Shown here: positions 15,893 to 23,426 of the stretch, piece after piece
Layout: the number at the start of each line of letters is the position of its first letter
Numbering within the stretch: position 1 is the stretch's first letter
NCBI GenBank assembly: GCA_030640565.1
Contig: DAOWJD010000054.1
Location: forward strand, 1-31,635
DNA length: 31,635 nucleotides
Direction of reading: 5' to 3'
DNA from: Nanobdellota archaeon
GTDB taxonomy: Archaea; Nanobdellota; Nanobdellia; Pacearchaeales; GW2011-AR1
The notes under the pieces: model-generated
What the model was told of the DNA's origin: nothing
Seen by the model: the letters and a program-made list of their open reading frames with translations, nothing else
Databases searched by the model: none
Made by a program: the position numbers and the translations under genes

Positions 15893-16337
15893 AAAACAGG
15901 AAAGAGGGATTAAATCTCAAGAGCCTAATAATAATCTTAGTCAGGAATATTATGAAAATGCAGAAGAAAGTATGAGGGTGCTGAAGAGCATAAAAGAGAC
16001 TAAATCAAATATGTGGTTAGCAACAACAAAATATTATATTGAGTATTTTGCTGTTTATTCTGTTTTAATGAAAATTGGAATTAAGTGTGAAATTCATGAT
16101 TGCACAATTGCTTTAGTAAAATTTCTTGAAAAGGAGGAAGTTATAGAAAAAGAAACCTCTAAAATTTTAGAAGACGACAAAGAATTAAGAATAGATAATC
16201 AATATTATCTTAAAAACAAGCCTGTTAATATTGATTTTGAAAAACTTTCAAATTTCATTCTTTCAATTAAGAGATCTTTGGAAAAACTGGATAATGAGAA
16301 AATAAAAGAATTAAGAGAGAAAATTAAGGAGTTTTGA
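15870..16337 (+). CDS. HEPN-domain protein, partner of the nucleotidyltransferase
   Basis: A helical protein of 155 residues. The segment MWLATTKYYIEYFAVYSVLM, then KIGIKCEIHDCTIALVKFL, matches the core helix pair of HEPN proteins encoded beside MNT genes. I chose the ATG at 15870 over a TTG at 15858 because GGAG (15860-15863) sits six bases before it. It overlaps the upstream gene by 23 bases. The catalytic RNase motif R-x4-6-H is not visible in the expected helix, so this copy may be inactive or belong to the non-catalytic HEPN class. The last part (LEKLDNEKIKELREKIKEF) is a charged helix. Confidence 0.7.
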   Translation: MKKISWCKKQERGIKSQEPNNNLSQEYYENAEESMRVLKSIKETKSNMWLATTKYYIEYFAVYSVLMKIGIKCEIHDCTIALVKFLEKEEVIEKETSKILEDDKELRIDNQYYLKNKPVNIDFEKLSNFILSIKRSLEKLDNEKIKELREKIKEF

Positions 16338-16362
16338 GTAGGTTTTTAAAGGAAGATTTTCT

Positions 16363-16403
16363 GCTTAAAATAATGATGTTGTCTGTGAGGGTGTTTAGCA
16401 ATT
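16363..16403 (-). repeat. diverged repeat copy B, peptide ELLNTLTDNIIILSR
   Basis: The minus strand frame runs from about 16440 to 16334 as RIIEHINEKYGWELLNTLTD, then NIIILSRKSSF and a stop after LLKTP. It shares 14 of 15 residues with copy A at 15003-15043, with mostly silent DNA differences. Probably the end of a former gene; no intact relative in the window. Confidence 0.5.
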
Positions 16404-16476
16404 CCCAACCATATTTTTCATTAATATGTTCAATAATACGGAAAAGTATTTAAAATAAGCTTGATTAAAATTTAAT

Positions 16477-16755
16477 ATGCGTATAAAAAAAATAACAGAG
16501 GTTATAGGTTCTAAGGTTTATACAGATTCAGGAGATTATTTTGGGGAGATTGAAGAGGCTAATCTGCAGGAAAACAAGGTTGACGGATGGAGAATAAAAG
16601 TGGGTGGAAGTGTTACATCTCTTATTGGTGGAGCTAGAGGAGTAATTATCCCTCATCAATTTGTAAGGGCAATAAGCGATATTTTTATTATAAACAAATC
16701 TGCTTTGCCAAGTCCAGATTCTGAAATTGAAGAAATCCCTGAAGACCTGGTGTAA
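16477..16755 (+). CDS. PRC-barrel domain protein (92 aa)
   Basis: The sequence MRIKKITEVIGSKVYTDSGD, then YFGEIEEANLQENKVDGWRI, has the G-x-x-V-x---G---G-I pattern of PRC-barrel proteins, small beta-barrels found in photosynthetic reaction centres, RimM and archaeal cell-division protein CdvA. It continues as GGARGVIIPHQFVRAISDIF and ends with an acidic tail (SEIEEIPEDLV). A single-domain, soluble protein. TATTTAAAATA about 26 bases before the ATG suggests a leaderless transcript. The cellular role of archaeal single-domain PRC proteins is not settled. Confidence 0.82.
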   Translation: MRIKKITEVIGSKVYTDSGDYFGEIEEANLQENKVDGWRIKVGGSVTSLIGGARGVIIPHQFVRAISDIFIINKSALPSPDSEIEEIPEDLV

Positions 16756-16856
16756 ATTAAAGCGCGGAAAAGCTCTTTTAGTTTAAAGTATAAATATTTA
16801 AATAGTATAAATTTTTCTTCATTATATTAAAGATACCTTGATAATTCACAAATAAA

Positions 16857-17375
16857 ATGGCTCAAGAAACAATATTGCAGCACTGGATTTTCACTAAATT
16901 TGCTCTTCCATTTTTATTAGTATTTTTTATAGTTTTTGGAATTCTAGAAAAAACAAAACTTTTTGGTCCTGAAAAGAAACAATTAAATGCTCTTATCGCA
17001 TTTGTTGTAGGTTTGATTTTGATTGGTGCAGTTTCCCCTACCTTGACCATTACAAATTTGATTTTATTCCTTACAGTAGCAATAGTTGTTTTATTTGTGG
17101 CACTTTTGCTTTGGGGATTTATTTCAGGAGAAAAAGGATTGAAATTTGAACAAGCACCAAAACCATTAAAATGGTTTATTGGAATTGTTATTGTTGTTGC
17201 AGTTATAGTTGCTCTTTTTTGGGCGCTTGGAACAGAAGCAACTGTCTTTGGACAAATTTCTGAGTTCCTTTTCAAAAATGATTGGAGTACAAGTTTCTGG
17301 ACAAATATTTCTTTTGTAGTTGTTATTATAATTGCCTTGGTTTTGGTTTTGAGAAAAACTGAAAAAGGAGAATAG
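16857..17375 (+). CDS. membrane protein, paralogue of 19093-19671 (172 aa)
   Basis: Four to five membrane helices. The N-terminal half, LPFLLVFFIVFGILEKTKLFG followed by KKQLNALIAFVVGLILI, matches LPFLLIFALIFGILTRTQIF and NKAINAVLALVVGLLSL in the protein at 19093, so the two are paralogues. A helix hairpin and a final helix (FWTNISFVVVIIIALVLVLR) complete it. No catalytic motif. Two such paralogues near pilus genes suggest membrane components of the secretion or pilus system (inference). The opposite-strand open frame over this gene is a shadow. Confidence 0.75.
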   Translation: MAQETILQHWIFTKFALPFLLVFFIVFGILEKTKLFGPEKKQLNALIAFVVGLILIGAVSPTLTITNLILFLTVAIVVLFVALLLWGFISGEKGLKFEQAPKPLKWFIGIVIVVAVIVALFWALGTEATVFGQISEFLFKNDWSTSFWTNISFVVVIIIALVLVLRKTEKGE

Positions 17376-17491
17376 TTTTCCATAAACTCTTTAGTATCCA
17401 AGAAATAGTTCATTTAGATTCCTTTTTAATAAATATTTAAAAACTGTAAATTACTAATAAATTCATAAGGAGAATACATTTTAAAATAACA

Positions 17492-17707
17492 ATGTTTAAA
17501 AATATTTCTTACTTATCCATAGATATGGAAAGAGAAGAAGAATTCTTTAAAGTTTATGCAAGCGTACCTTTAGATGAGAGAAAGAATGTTTTGGTTGTTA
17601 TAGACGAGAATCCAATTAGTTGGAATCTTGCCTATGCATGCATAAAAAACAAATCTCCAGATGCGGGGAAAATTTTAAAAATACTTAAGGAAATTGGAAT
17701 AATATGA
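17492..17707 (+). CDS. small protein 1 of the caspase-like cassette (71 aa)
   Basis: Sequence begins MFKNISYLSIDMEREEEFFK and continues VYASVPLDERKNVLVVIDEN, then PISWNLAYACIKNKSPDAGK. It looks like a compact alpha/beta protein with a central strand NVLVVID. No signal peptide or membrane segment. No named family is recognised, though the ISY-SIDM-REEEFF and PISW patterns look constrained. ATG is the only start because a stop is in frame just upstream. A GGAG lies 20 bases upstream, too far to act as a normal ribosome site. Its stop overlaps the next start by four bases (ATGA), so it is coupled to 17704-17943. Confidence 0.75.
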   Translation: MFKNISYLSIDMEREEEFFKVYASVPLDERKNVLVVIDENPISWNLAYACIKNKSPDAGKILKILKEIGII

Positions 17708-17943
17708 CTGATGAAAAAAAACAAGATTTTTTATTTAAAGTAAAGAAAGAGATTACTATAGAAAGGTTGAGACAAGCACCCCCAACAGTAAAAATATCTT
17801 TTGGTACATCTAATGGTAATTTTATGGATAGAGATGAATTAATAAAAAATGTTCAAGATAATACTGAAATAGGGAAGAGAATTGTAGAAATTCAATTAGA
17901 ATATTTAAAAGCATTCAAAAGTGGCTTGTTTATGGAAGATTAA
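17704..17943 (+). CDS. small protein 2 of the caspase-like cassette (79 aa)
   Basis: A soluble protein starting MTDEKKQDFLFKVKKEITIE. A middle part, APPTVKISFGTSNGNFMDRD, is followed by a helical part, ELIKNVQDNTEIGKRIVEIQ. No family recognised, no Cys or His cluster. It overlaps the gene before it by four bases and ends one base before the ATG of the caspase-like protein. The tight packing suggests the three products act together, for example as substrate, regulator or inhibitor of the protease (inference). Confidence 0.72.
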   Translation: MTDEKKQDFLFKVKKEITIERLRQAPPTVKISFGTSNGNFMDRDELIKNVQDNTEIGKRIVEIQLEYLKAFKSGLFMED

Positions 17944-17944
17944 G

Positions 17945-18589
17945 ATGGGTTGTATTCTCTTTTGTAGACCTAATCATGACAATACATTAAATTATTTACA
18001 TCACTATAGTAAGGAATTAGTTTCATTAGCAAAATCAAGTCGTCATAAAACCATAGATAGAGAAGGTAGTAAGGTTACTCAGAAAGAGATTTTAAAAATC
18101 ATAGAAAAAAAGAATCCTAATTTTATAATGTTTAATGGTCATGGGAGTCCAACATCTATTTTAGGCCATAAGGATTCACCTTTAATTTTATTAGGCAAAA
18201 ACCATCATTGTCTTAGTGGAGATATTGTTTATTCCTTTTCTTGTTCTTCAGGTTTATCTTTAGGAAGAGAATCTGTTAAGGGAAAGTTAAAATGTTTTAT
18301 TGGCTATGATTTGGATTTTGCATTAGGAAAAGACCCTGATAGTCAAGCTGTTCCTAAGAGGGATAAAGTAGCTAAATTGTTTTTAGAACCATCGAATATA
18401 TTAGTTAGTTCAATTATTAGCGGTTTTGATGTTGAAAATTCAATAATTAAGGCTAAGGAAAAAATGATAGATAATGTTTGGTATTTAAGTACGACAAAAG
18501 ACTTTCTTGAGGCAAGTTATTTTGCACCTTTTTTATTTGGTAATTATGTTGGATTAAAAGCCCATGGAGATATCTTAACATCAATTTAG
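17945..18589 (+). CDS. caspase/CHAT-like (clan CD) putative cysteine protease (214 aa)
   Basis: The protein has the His-Cys order of clan CD peptidases: FIMFNGHGSP with H66-G67 after a hydrophobic strand, then IVYSFSCSSG with C100 after the next strand. This is the layout of caspase, gingipain and CHAT domains. The rest (GKLKCFIGYDLDFALGKDPD) fits the following strand and specificity region. No signal peptide, so it acts in the cytoplasm. I prefer the ATG at 17945 to that at 17921, because the latter would overlap the previous gene by 23 bases. It ends the three-gene cassette. CHAT proteases are often activated by partners in defence systems, which the small genes could provide (inference). 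Confidence 0.72.
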   Translation: MGCILFCRPNHDNTLNYLHHYSKELVSLAKSSRHKTIDREGSKVTQKEILKIIEKKNPNFIMFNGHGSPTSILGHKDSPLILLGKNHHCLSGDIVYSFSCSSGLSLGRESVKGKLKCFIGYDLDFALGKDPDSQAVPKRDKVAKLFLEPSNILVSSIISGFDVENSIIKAKEKMIDNVWYLSTTKDFLEASYFAPFLFGNYVGLKAHGDILTSI

Positions 18590-18795
18590 TTCCAATAAAG
18601 TTTAAACTCTATAAAGAACAAAAAGAAGTTTGGCATCAAACTTACAGATTTAGGGTAATCGTCGAGGGAATTTTTAGTGCTATTAAGAAAAAGAATCTTA
18701 ACTATCTTCGTTCTCGGAAGGAGATTGCTCAAGATGTTGAGATTCTTCTGAAGTATCTTGTGTATAATTTGACTGTGATTGGGAAATATTCTTAA
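18589..18795 (+). pseudogene. DDE transposase, C-terminal remnant
   Basis: The frame reads VPIKFKLYKEQKEVWHQTYR, then FRVIVEGIFSAIKKKNLNYL and RSRKEIAQDVEILLKYLVYN LTVIGKYS before TAA. The order YR-R--VEG-FSA-K-----YLRSRK------E-L-K-L-YNL is the C-terminal end of IS4/IS5-like DDE transposases, containing the last catalytic glutamate (VEGIFS). The rest of the gene and the terminal repeats are absent. The remnant begins at the stop of the caspase-like gene and overlaps the 3' end of the opposing gene at 18698-19003. Confidence 0.7.
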
Positions 18796-19003
18796 CAACC
18801 TGTCCATCTACGATAATTTCATTTCCTTGTTCATCTTTTAAATACCATATTTGGGCTCCGCTTGCAGCCATATGCCCATGAGAATCAGATCCTCTTTGTC
18901 CAAAAGTAAAATCCGTTCTCCAGTTTTGATTAGGAGAATAGTTTATCTTACATACAAAATGGGGCTTTTTCTCTTCCTTCTTTTCCTCTTTATCTTCAGA
19001 CAT
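18698..19003 (-). CDS. hypothetical protein with tail antisense to a transposase remnant (101 aa)
   Basis: The N-terminus is a charged cluster (MSEDKEEKKEEKK). A core follows: HFVCKINYSPNQNWRTDFTF, then GQRGSDSHGHMAASGAQIWY and LKDEQGNEIIVDGQVV. The G-S-D-S-H-G-H segment looks like a real, constrained domain, perhaps metal binding, but no family is recognised. From about residue 70 on, the coding strand is the antisense of the transposase remnant, and this tail (SQSQSNYTQDTSEESQHLEQ) is low complexity, as expected if the original 3' end was replaced by the insertion. Expression is plausible but unproven; the start at 19003 has only a weak TAATTAAT upstream. Confidence 0.55.
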   Translation of the reverse strand: MSEDKEEKKEEKKPHFVCKINYSPNQNWRTDFTFGQRGSDSHGHMAASGAQIWYLKDEQGNEIIVDGQVVKNISQSQSNYTQDTSEESQHLEQSPSENEDS

Positions 19004-19062
19004 ATTATCGGACAGTTTTCAGACATTAATTACTTTTCGGACTGTGTTCTGCATTACGAAAC

Positions 19063-19073
19063 ATATTTAAATA
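19063..19073 (+). promoter_or_regulatory. TATA box of the membrane-protein gene at 19093
   Basis: ATATTTAAATA centred about 26 bases before the ATG at 19093, the leaderless spacing seen for many genes here. Confidence 0.6.
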
Positions 19074-19092
19074 TTCTTAACTAAATCTTGAT

Positions 19093-19671
19093 ATGTTAGA
19101 TAAGATTTTCACTTTTCAGATTGGAGGATACTATGGGGGAACTTTTGGGGATATTATCTCTTCCATGGAGCAAGCAGGATTTTTTTCTTATATTTTACCT
19201 TTTCTTTTAATATTTGCTTTGATTTTTGGAATTTTAACAAGAACACAGATTTTTAAAAACAACAAAGCAATCAATGCTGTTCTTGCACTTGTTGTAGGAC
19301 TTTTATCCTTGCAATTTAATTTTGTTCCTATATTTTTCTCAGAAATTTTTCCTAGACTTGGAGTTGGTCTTGCTATAATCCTTGCTTTGCTTATTTTAGC
19401 AGGTCTTTTTTTTGACCCAAAAAATAAATTGGTAAATTATGGTTTGTTGTTTGTAGGCCTTATTATTTTCTTTGTTGTATTAGTTCAAACGTTTGGATGG
19501 GTTGGATGGACATCTGGATTTATTTTTTATGATAACTGGCCAATGATTATAATGGGAATAGTAGTTATGGTAGTTCTTGCACTTGTTTTCAATTCTGTTG
19601 GTCCGAAAAAGCAGTCAGAAGGACCAGGATATTCAGGTTTTTGGGCACAACCTCATGAACCAGAAGCTTAA
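19093..19671 (+). CDS. membrane protein, paralogue of 16857-17375 (192 aa)
   Basis: Five membrane helices and a short cytoplasmic tail (GPKKQSEGPGYSGFWAQPHEPEA). The motif LPFLLIFALIFGILTRTQIF and the following INAVLALVVGLLSL are shared with the protein at 16857. The N-terminal region contains YYGGTFGDIISSMEQAG. It lies next to the coiled-coil genes and secretion ATPase, convergent with the former, so it is probably a membrane component of the pilus-like system (inference from position). No catalytic motif is visible. Confidence 0.75.
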   Translation: MLDKIFTFQIGGYYGGTFGDIISSMEQAGFFSYILPFLLIFALIFGILTRTQIFKNNKAINAVLALVVGLLSLQFNFVPIFFSEIFPRLGVGLAIILALLILAGLFFDPKNKLVNYGLLFVGLIIFFVVLVQTFGWVGWTSGFIFYDNWPMIIMGIVVMVVLALVFNSVGPKKQSEGPGYSGFWAQPHEPEA

Positions 19672-19677
19672 TAAATA

Positions 19678-20547
19678 TTATTTCTTTTTAGAAGTCTTCT
19701 TTTTTGATGTTTTTCTCTTAGTAAGACGTGTTTTGGATGGTGTGTGTGTTATTGGTGTATGACGTTTATGTCTGTGTTTCTCTGCTGTTTTTTTTACCAC
19801 TGTATTAACGATTTTTCCAAAAGATTGCTGCATCATACCCATTTCTTTTTTTATGCCTTCAAGTCCTCTTCCATAAGAACCAACTTTTTCAAGTATTTCT
19901 GCTTGAAGTCTATCAATACTTAATTCAATCCTTTTCAATCTATCTGAGACATTGTGTATTTTTGTCTGTGCAAGAATTTTAAATTCATTTAAATCTTCAA
20001 TTTGTTTTTGTATTGGTTTTATTTTTTCAGAGAAAACCTGTTCTGTTATTTCTATTATGGTATCTGTATCACCCATTCCTGGAGCATAATATTCCTCTTC
20101 TTGCTGAGGAGCATATTCTTGCTGAGGAGCATATTGCTCTGGTGGATACTGCTCTTGAGGATATTGTTGTTGATCCTGACCTTGATAAGATTCTCCTTGT
20201 GATTGGGGAATATACTCTTCTTCAGAAATATCCTGGGCAACACGGCTGCCTTTTTGTAATCCTTGTGCTGGATATCCTTTAGATGTAGGAGTTAAATCTG
20301 CATCTGAAAATCCTCCTTCTGTAGGAAGTTCTTTTGGTGGTGGTTCTGCTCCTTCAGGACCCATCATAGAAGGTTCCATTTCACTTTTAACTTCACCTCC
20401 TGAAGACACAGCTTTTTTTATTTTTGCCTGGTTAAGAGCATCTGTTATTGCATTTGGAGAAACACCTTGCTCTTTTAACTTAGCTACAATTTCATTTTCA
20501 GGAATACCCCTGCCCTTTAATTCTATTACTTGTTCTAAAACACCCAT
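19678..20547 (-). CDS. coiled-coil protein with P/Q/Y-rich linker and basic tail (289 aa)
   Basis: Residues 1-45 form a small helical domain (MGVLEQVIELKGRGIPENEI, then LKEQGVSPNAITDALNQAK). Residues about 50-160 are disordered, rich in Pro, Gln, Tyr and Glu (QEQYPPEQYAPQQEYAPQQ). Residues 165-255 are a coiled coil (EKIKPIQKQIEDLNEFKILA onward). The end is Lys/Arg-rich (TKRKTSKKKTSKKK), suited to binding nucleic acid or lipid. It follows another coiled-coil gene on the same strand and is divergent from the secretion ATPase. By position the pair could play the role of the archaellum ArlCDE coupling proteins (inference, no sequence proof). Confidence 0.75.
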   Translation of the reverse strand: MGVLEQVIELKGRGIPENEIVAKLKEQGVSPNAITDALNQAKIKKAVSSGGEVKSEMEPSMMGPEGAEPPPKELPTEGGFSDADLTPTSKGYPAQGLQKGSRVAQDISEEEYIPQSQGESYQGQDQQQYPQEQYPPEQYAPQQEYAPQQEEEYYAPGMGDTDTIIEITEQVFSEKIKPIQKQIEDLNEFKILAQTKIHNVSDRLKRIELSIDRLQAEILEKVGSYGRGLEGIKKEMGMMQQSFGKIVNTVVKKTAEKHRHKRHTPITHTPSKTRLTKRKTSKKKTSKKK

Positions 20548-20591
20548 TTTTAAAAATAACCCATGGTTTTTTTATTTTCCTTTTAATTTAG

Positions 20592-20939
20592 TTAGTTTTT
20601 TAATTTTTTTAAACCTTTTTTTCTGGAAAAATCTAGAGGCTGAAACATTTTTGCCTGTTTTGAGAGAATTTCAAGATCTTCTTTTCTCGCAAATTTTGAA
20701 AATTCTGCTGAAGCAGTTTCTAAAAAAGAAATAAGTCTTTCCATATTTCTTTTTATCATTTCAATATCTTTTTTTATTTCAAGAATATTTTCACTAGTTT
20801 TTTCTTTTATTTCAACAAGATTTTGTCCTATGAGAAGAAGCCTATCTCTTAACATTCTGTGTCTTTCTTCAAGATCTCTTATCCTTGTATTGGTTTCAAA
20901 AGACACCTGCCCCCCATAACCTCCTTGTTCTTCTACCAT
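20592..20939 (-). CDS. short coiled-coil protein (115 aa)
   Basis: After a Gly-rich start (MVEEQGGYGGQVSFETNTRI) almost the whole protein is a coiled coil: RDLEERHRMLRDRLLLIGQN, then NLVEIKEKTSENILEIKKDI, then a segment EFSKFARKEDLEILSKQAKM and the tail FQPLDFSRKKGLKKLKN. The ED-E-L-KQ-K-F-PLDF end suggests a conserved docking piece. Minus-strand ATTTAAA at 20962-20968 is 26 bases before the ATG, so it is the leaderless first gene, followed after 44 bases by 19678-20547. Probably a cytoplasmic scaffold for the pilus motor (inference). Confidence 0.75.
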   Translation of the reverse strand: MVEEQGGYGGQVSFETNTRIRDLEERHRMLRDRLLLIGQNLVEIKEKTSENILEIKKDIEMIKRNMERLISFLETASAEFSKFARKEDLEILSKQAKMFQPLDFSRKKGLKKLKN

Positions 20940-21099
20940 ATAAAAATGAAAGTTAAAATGGTTTAAATTTGTTGTGTTTATTACATCCCTTTTGATTTTA
21001 TTAATTATTAGAGAACTTTTCCAAATTAATTTTTTTCATATCAATTAAGATATTATACAAAATATTTTAAACTCAACCTCTTTTTTATCTATATCTAAA

Positions 21100-23391
21100 A
21101 TGCCACAAAGCCAAGGAAAAGCCTTGTATTCTTATGAGGTAAAAAGAGAAGGGGGAGAAGACATCCTTTATATGAATTATCTTGGGGCTCCTTTTGTTCC
21201 TAGTCTTGCAGATTCTCCCGAAGTTATGGAAAGAACAATTAATGCTCTTATAAAAAACCCAAATATTTCAAGAATTATTTTTGCACAACAGAAAAATTAT
21301 AATTATGATTTTAAAGAAACAACTTTTCTCTTGGAAATAACACACCTTTATACATATCTTCTCAAACAAGAAAAAATTCTCTCAAGAGAAAAATTATCTT
21401 TAGGACAAGACCAGTTTTTTTCAAAAAAGTATAATGAGATGTTTTCTTTTCTTAATATGTTAAAGAGGGACCCTCTAGCATCTTATTTTGAATTAAGAAA
21501 AATAATTATTCAGGAAAGAATTTTTCTTGAAAAACTTGGAGCTGATTATAGATCAGATCAGGAAAATTATATTGGTCTGCTTGAGAAAATTCTTAAAATG
21601 ATGGAAAAAACCAGCCTTATCCAAGAAGCTATTCCTTATATGGATGATTACAGAAAAGGAGATAGGGAAATTTATAATAGTCTCTTTAAACCAGATGTAA
21701 TCCCTAATTTTACTTTTACAAGACTTGTTTCAGATCTTCCGAAAGACTCAGAAATAATTGACCAGTATAAGATTTCAAATAATGAGTATGATATCTCTCT
21801 TGTAACAATCCTCAAAAAGGAAGACGAGTCAAAAGTATTATATCATTTGGTCCCTCCTGAAAATATTTTAAGCGAAGATCAGCATATGCTTTTAAATCTT
21901 GCGCGAGGAGTTCTTATAGAACACCAACCTAAAGCAGAGGAATTTACAGATACTGAAAGAACAAGGAGGGTTTTTTTTAATGTCTCAAAAGATCTTTTGC
22001 AGGATCTTGCACAAACCAAAGGAATAAAGCTTAGTTATTCTGATTTGAACAAACTTGCAACAATTCTTGTAAGACATACTATTGGTTTTGGAGTTCTCGA
22101 AATTCTTCTTCAAGATAAAAACCTTCAAGATATATCTTTAAATGCCCCTATTTCAGTGATTCCTGTTTTTGTCAGGCACCAAGAGTATGATGAATGTTTA
22201 ACAAATATACTTCCAAGTCAAGAAGATGTTAATTCATGGGCAGCAAAATTTAGATTAGTTTCTGGAAGACCTTTAGATGAAGCAAATCCTATACTTGATA
22301 CTCAGCTTGAGATTGGAAAGATAAGGGCAAGAATAGCAATAATTCAAAGACCTTTAAGCCCTGATGGATTAGCTTATGCTATAAGGAGGCATAGGGAAGA
22401 ACCATGGACTCTTCCTTTATTTATGCAGAACAGAATGATAAATTCTCTTGCAGCAGGACTTCTTAGTTTTCTTATTGATGGCTCAAGAACCTTGCTTGTT
22501 GCAGGAACAAGAAGCTCTGGAAAAACATCTTTGCTTGGAAGTTTAATGCTTGAGATAATTCCTAAATACAGAATAATTGTAATTGAAGATACTCTTGAAT
22601 TACCTATTGAATCTTTAAGAAATCTTAAATATGATATTTTAAGAATGAAAGTTAGAAGTGCTTTGCTTAAAACAACAACAGAAGTTTCTGCTGACGACGG
22701 GATAAGAACAAGTTTAAGACTTGGTGACAGCTGTCTAATTATTGGTGAAGTAAGATCTGTGGAAGCCCAAGCCCTTTATGAAGCAATGAGGATTGGCGCT
22801 TTAGCAAATGTTGTTGCAGGAACAATTCACGGAGCTTCCCCATACGGTGTTTTTGACAGAGTTGTTAATGATCTTAAAGTGCCTGCTACAAGTTTTAAAG
22901 CTACAGATATAATTGTTGTTTGTAATCCAATAAAAACACCTGATGGGTTACATTCATTTAAACGAGTTGTAAGAATTTCAGAAGTGAGAAAACACTGGAA
23001 ACAGGATCCCTTAGAAGAAAAAGGATTTGTTGATCTTATGAAATATAATGTTGAAAAAGATGAACTTGAAGCAACAGATGATTTGATTAATGGAGACAGC
23101 GAAATTATCAAAGATGTTGCAGCAAGTGTTAAGGGTTGGGCAGGAGATTGGGATGCTGTTTGGGATAATATTCTTTTAAGGGCAAAAATAAAAGATGAGC
23201 TTGTGAAAACAGCTGAAAAAATAAAAAATCCTGACATCCTTGAAGCAGAATTTAGCACATCTGCCAATCAGGCTTTCCACAGGATTTCTGATGAAATAAG
23301 AAGAGAAGTTGGTCTCCCTACAAGTGAGAAGGTTTTCCCAGAATGGCAGAAGTGGTTGAATGAGGAGATTAAGGAGAGGAAGCTTGTCTAG
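21100..23391 (+). CDS. type II/IV secretion-system ATPase (ArlI/TadA/GspE-like, 763 aa)
   Basis: The hexameric ATPase that drives pilus or archaellum-type assembly in the cytoplasm. The N-terminal domain occupies about 1-300. The motor shows Walker A GTRSSGKTS (469-477, K475), an Asp box (VIEDTLELP), Walker B LIIGEVRS with E550, and the His box AGTIHGASPYGVFDR. The order fits the ArlI/TadA family. The 763 residues exceed the 500-600 usual for ArlI because of a longer N-terminal domain and a tail of about 100 residues after the motor. It is divergent from the coiled-coil pair. A membrane platform gene follows after the methyltransferase. Confidence 0.93.
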   Translation: MPQSQGKALYSYEVKREGGEDILYMNYLGAPFVPSLADSPEVMERTINALIKNPNISRIIFAQQKNYNYDFKETTFLLEITHLYTYLLKQEKILSREKLSLGQDQFFSKKYNEMFSFLNMLKRDPLASYFELRKIIIQERIFLEKLGADYRSDQENYIGLLEKILKMMEKTSLIQEAIPYMDDYRKGDREIYNSLFKPDVIPNFTFTRLVSDLPKDSEIIDQYKISNNEYDISLVTILKKEDESKVLYHLVPPENILSEDQHMLLNLARGVLIEHQPKAEEFTDTERTRRVFFNVSKDLLQDLAQTKGIKLSYSDLNKLATILVRHTIGFGVLEILLQDKNLQDISLNAPISVIPVFVRHQEYDECLTNILPSQEDVNSWAAKFRLVSGRPLDEANPILDTQLEIGKIRARIAIIQRPLSPDGLAYAIRRHREEPWTLPLFMQNRMINSLAAGLLSFLIDGSRTLLVAGTRSSGKTSLLGSLMLEIIPKYRIIVIEDTLELPIESLRNLKYDILRMKVRSALLKTTTEVSADDGIRTSLRLGDSCLIIGEVRSVEAQALYEAMRIGALANVVAGTIHGASPYGVFDRVVNDLKVPATSFKATDIIVVCNPIKTPDGLHSFKRVVRISEVRKHWKQDPLEEKGFVDLMKYNVEKDELEATDDLINGDSEIIKDVAASVKGWAGDWDAVWDNILLRAKIKDELVKTAEKIKNPDILEAEFSTSANQAFHRISDEIRREVGLPTSEKVFPEWQKWLNEEIKERKLV

Positions 23392-23426
23392 AAACCTTTA
23401 TTAAGATTTTTTAATAATTATTTATA

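Noticed and set aside
16862..17413. 183-residue open frame on the minus strand
   Set aside because: It mirrors the membrane protein at 16857, whose codon pattern and paralogue at 19093 are convincing. The antisense product has no recognisable features.
18586..18807. 73-residue minus-strand frame
   Set aside because: Antisense of the transposase remnant with no sensible product; the overlapping minus-strand frame from 19003 is the likelier gene.
22827..23267. 146-residue minus-strand frame
   Set aside because: It lies wholly inside the secretion ATPase gene and has a Ser-rich composition typical of antisense frames.
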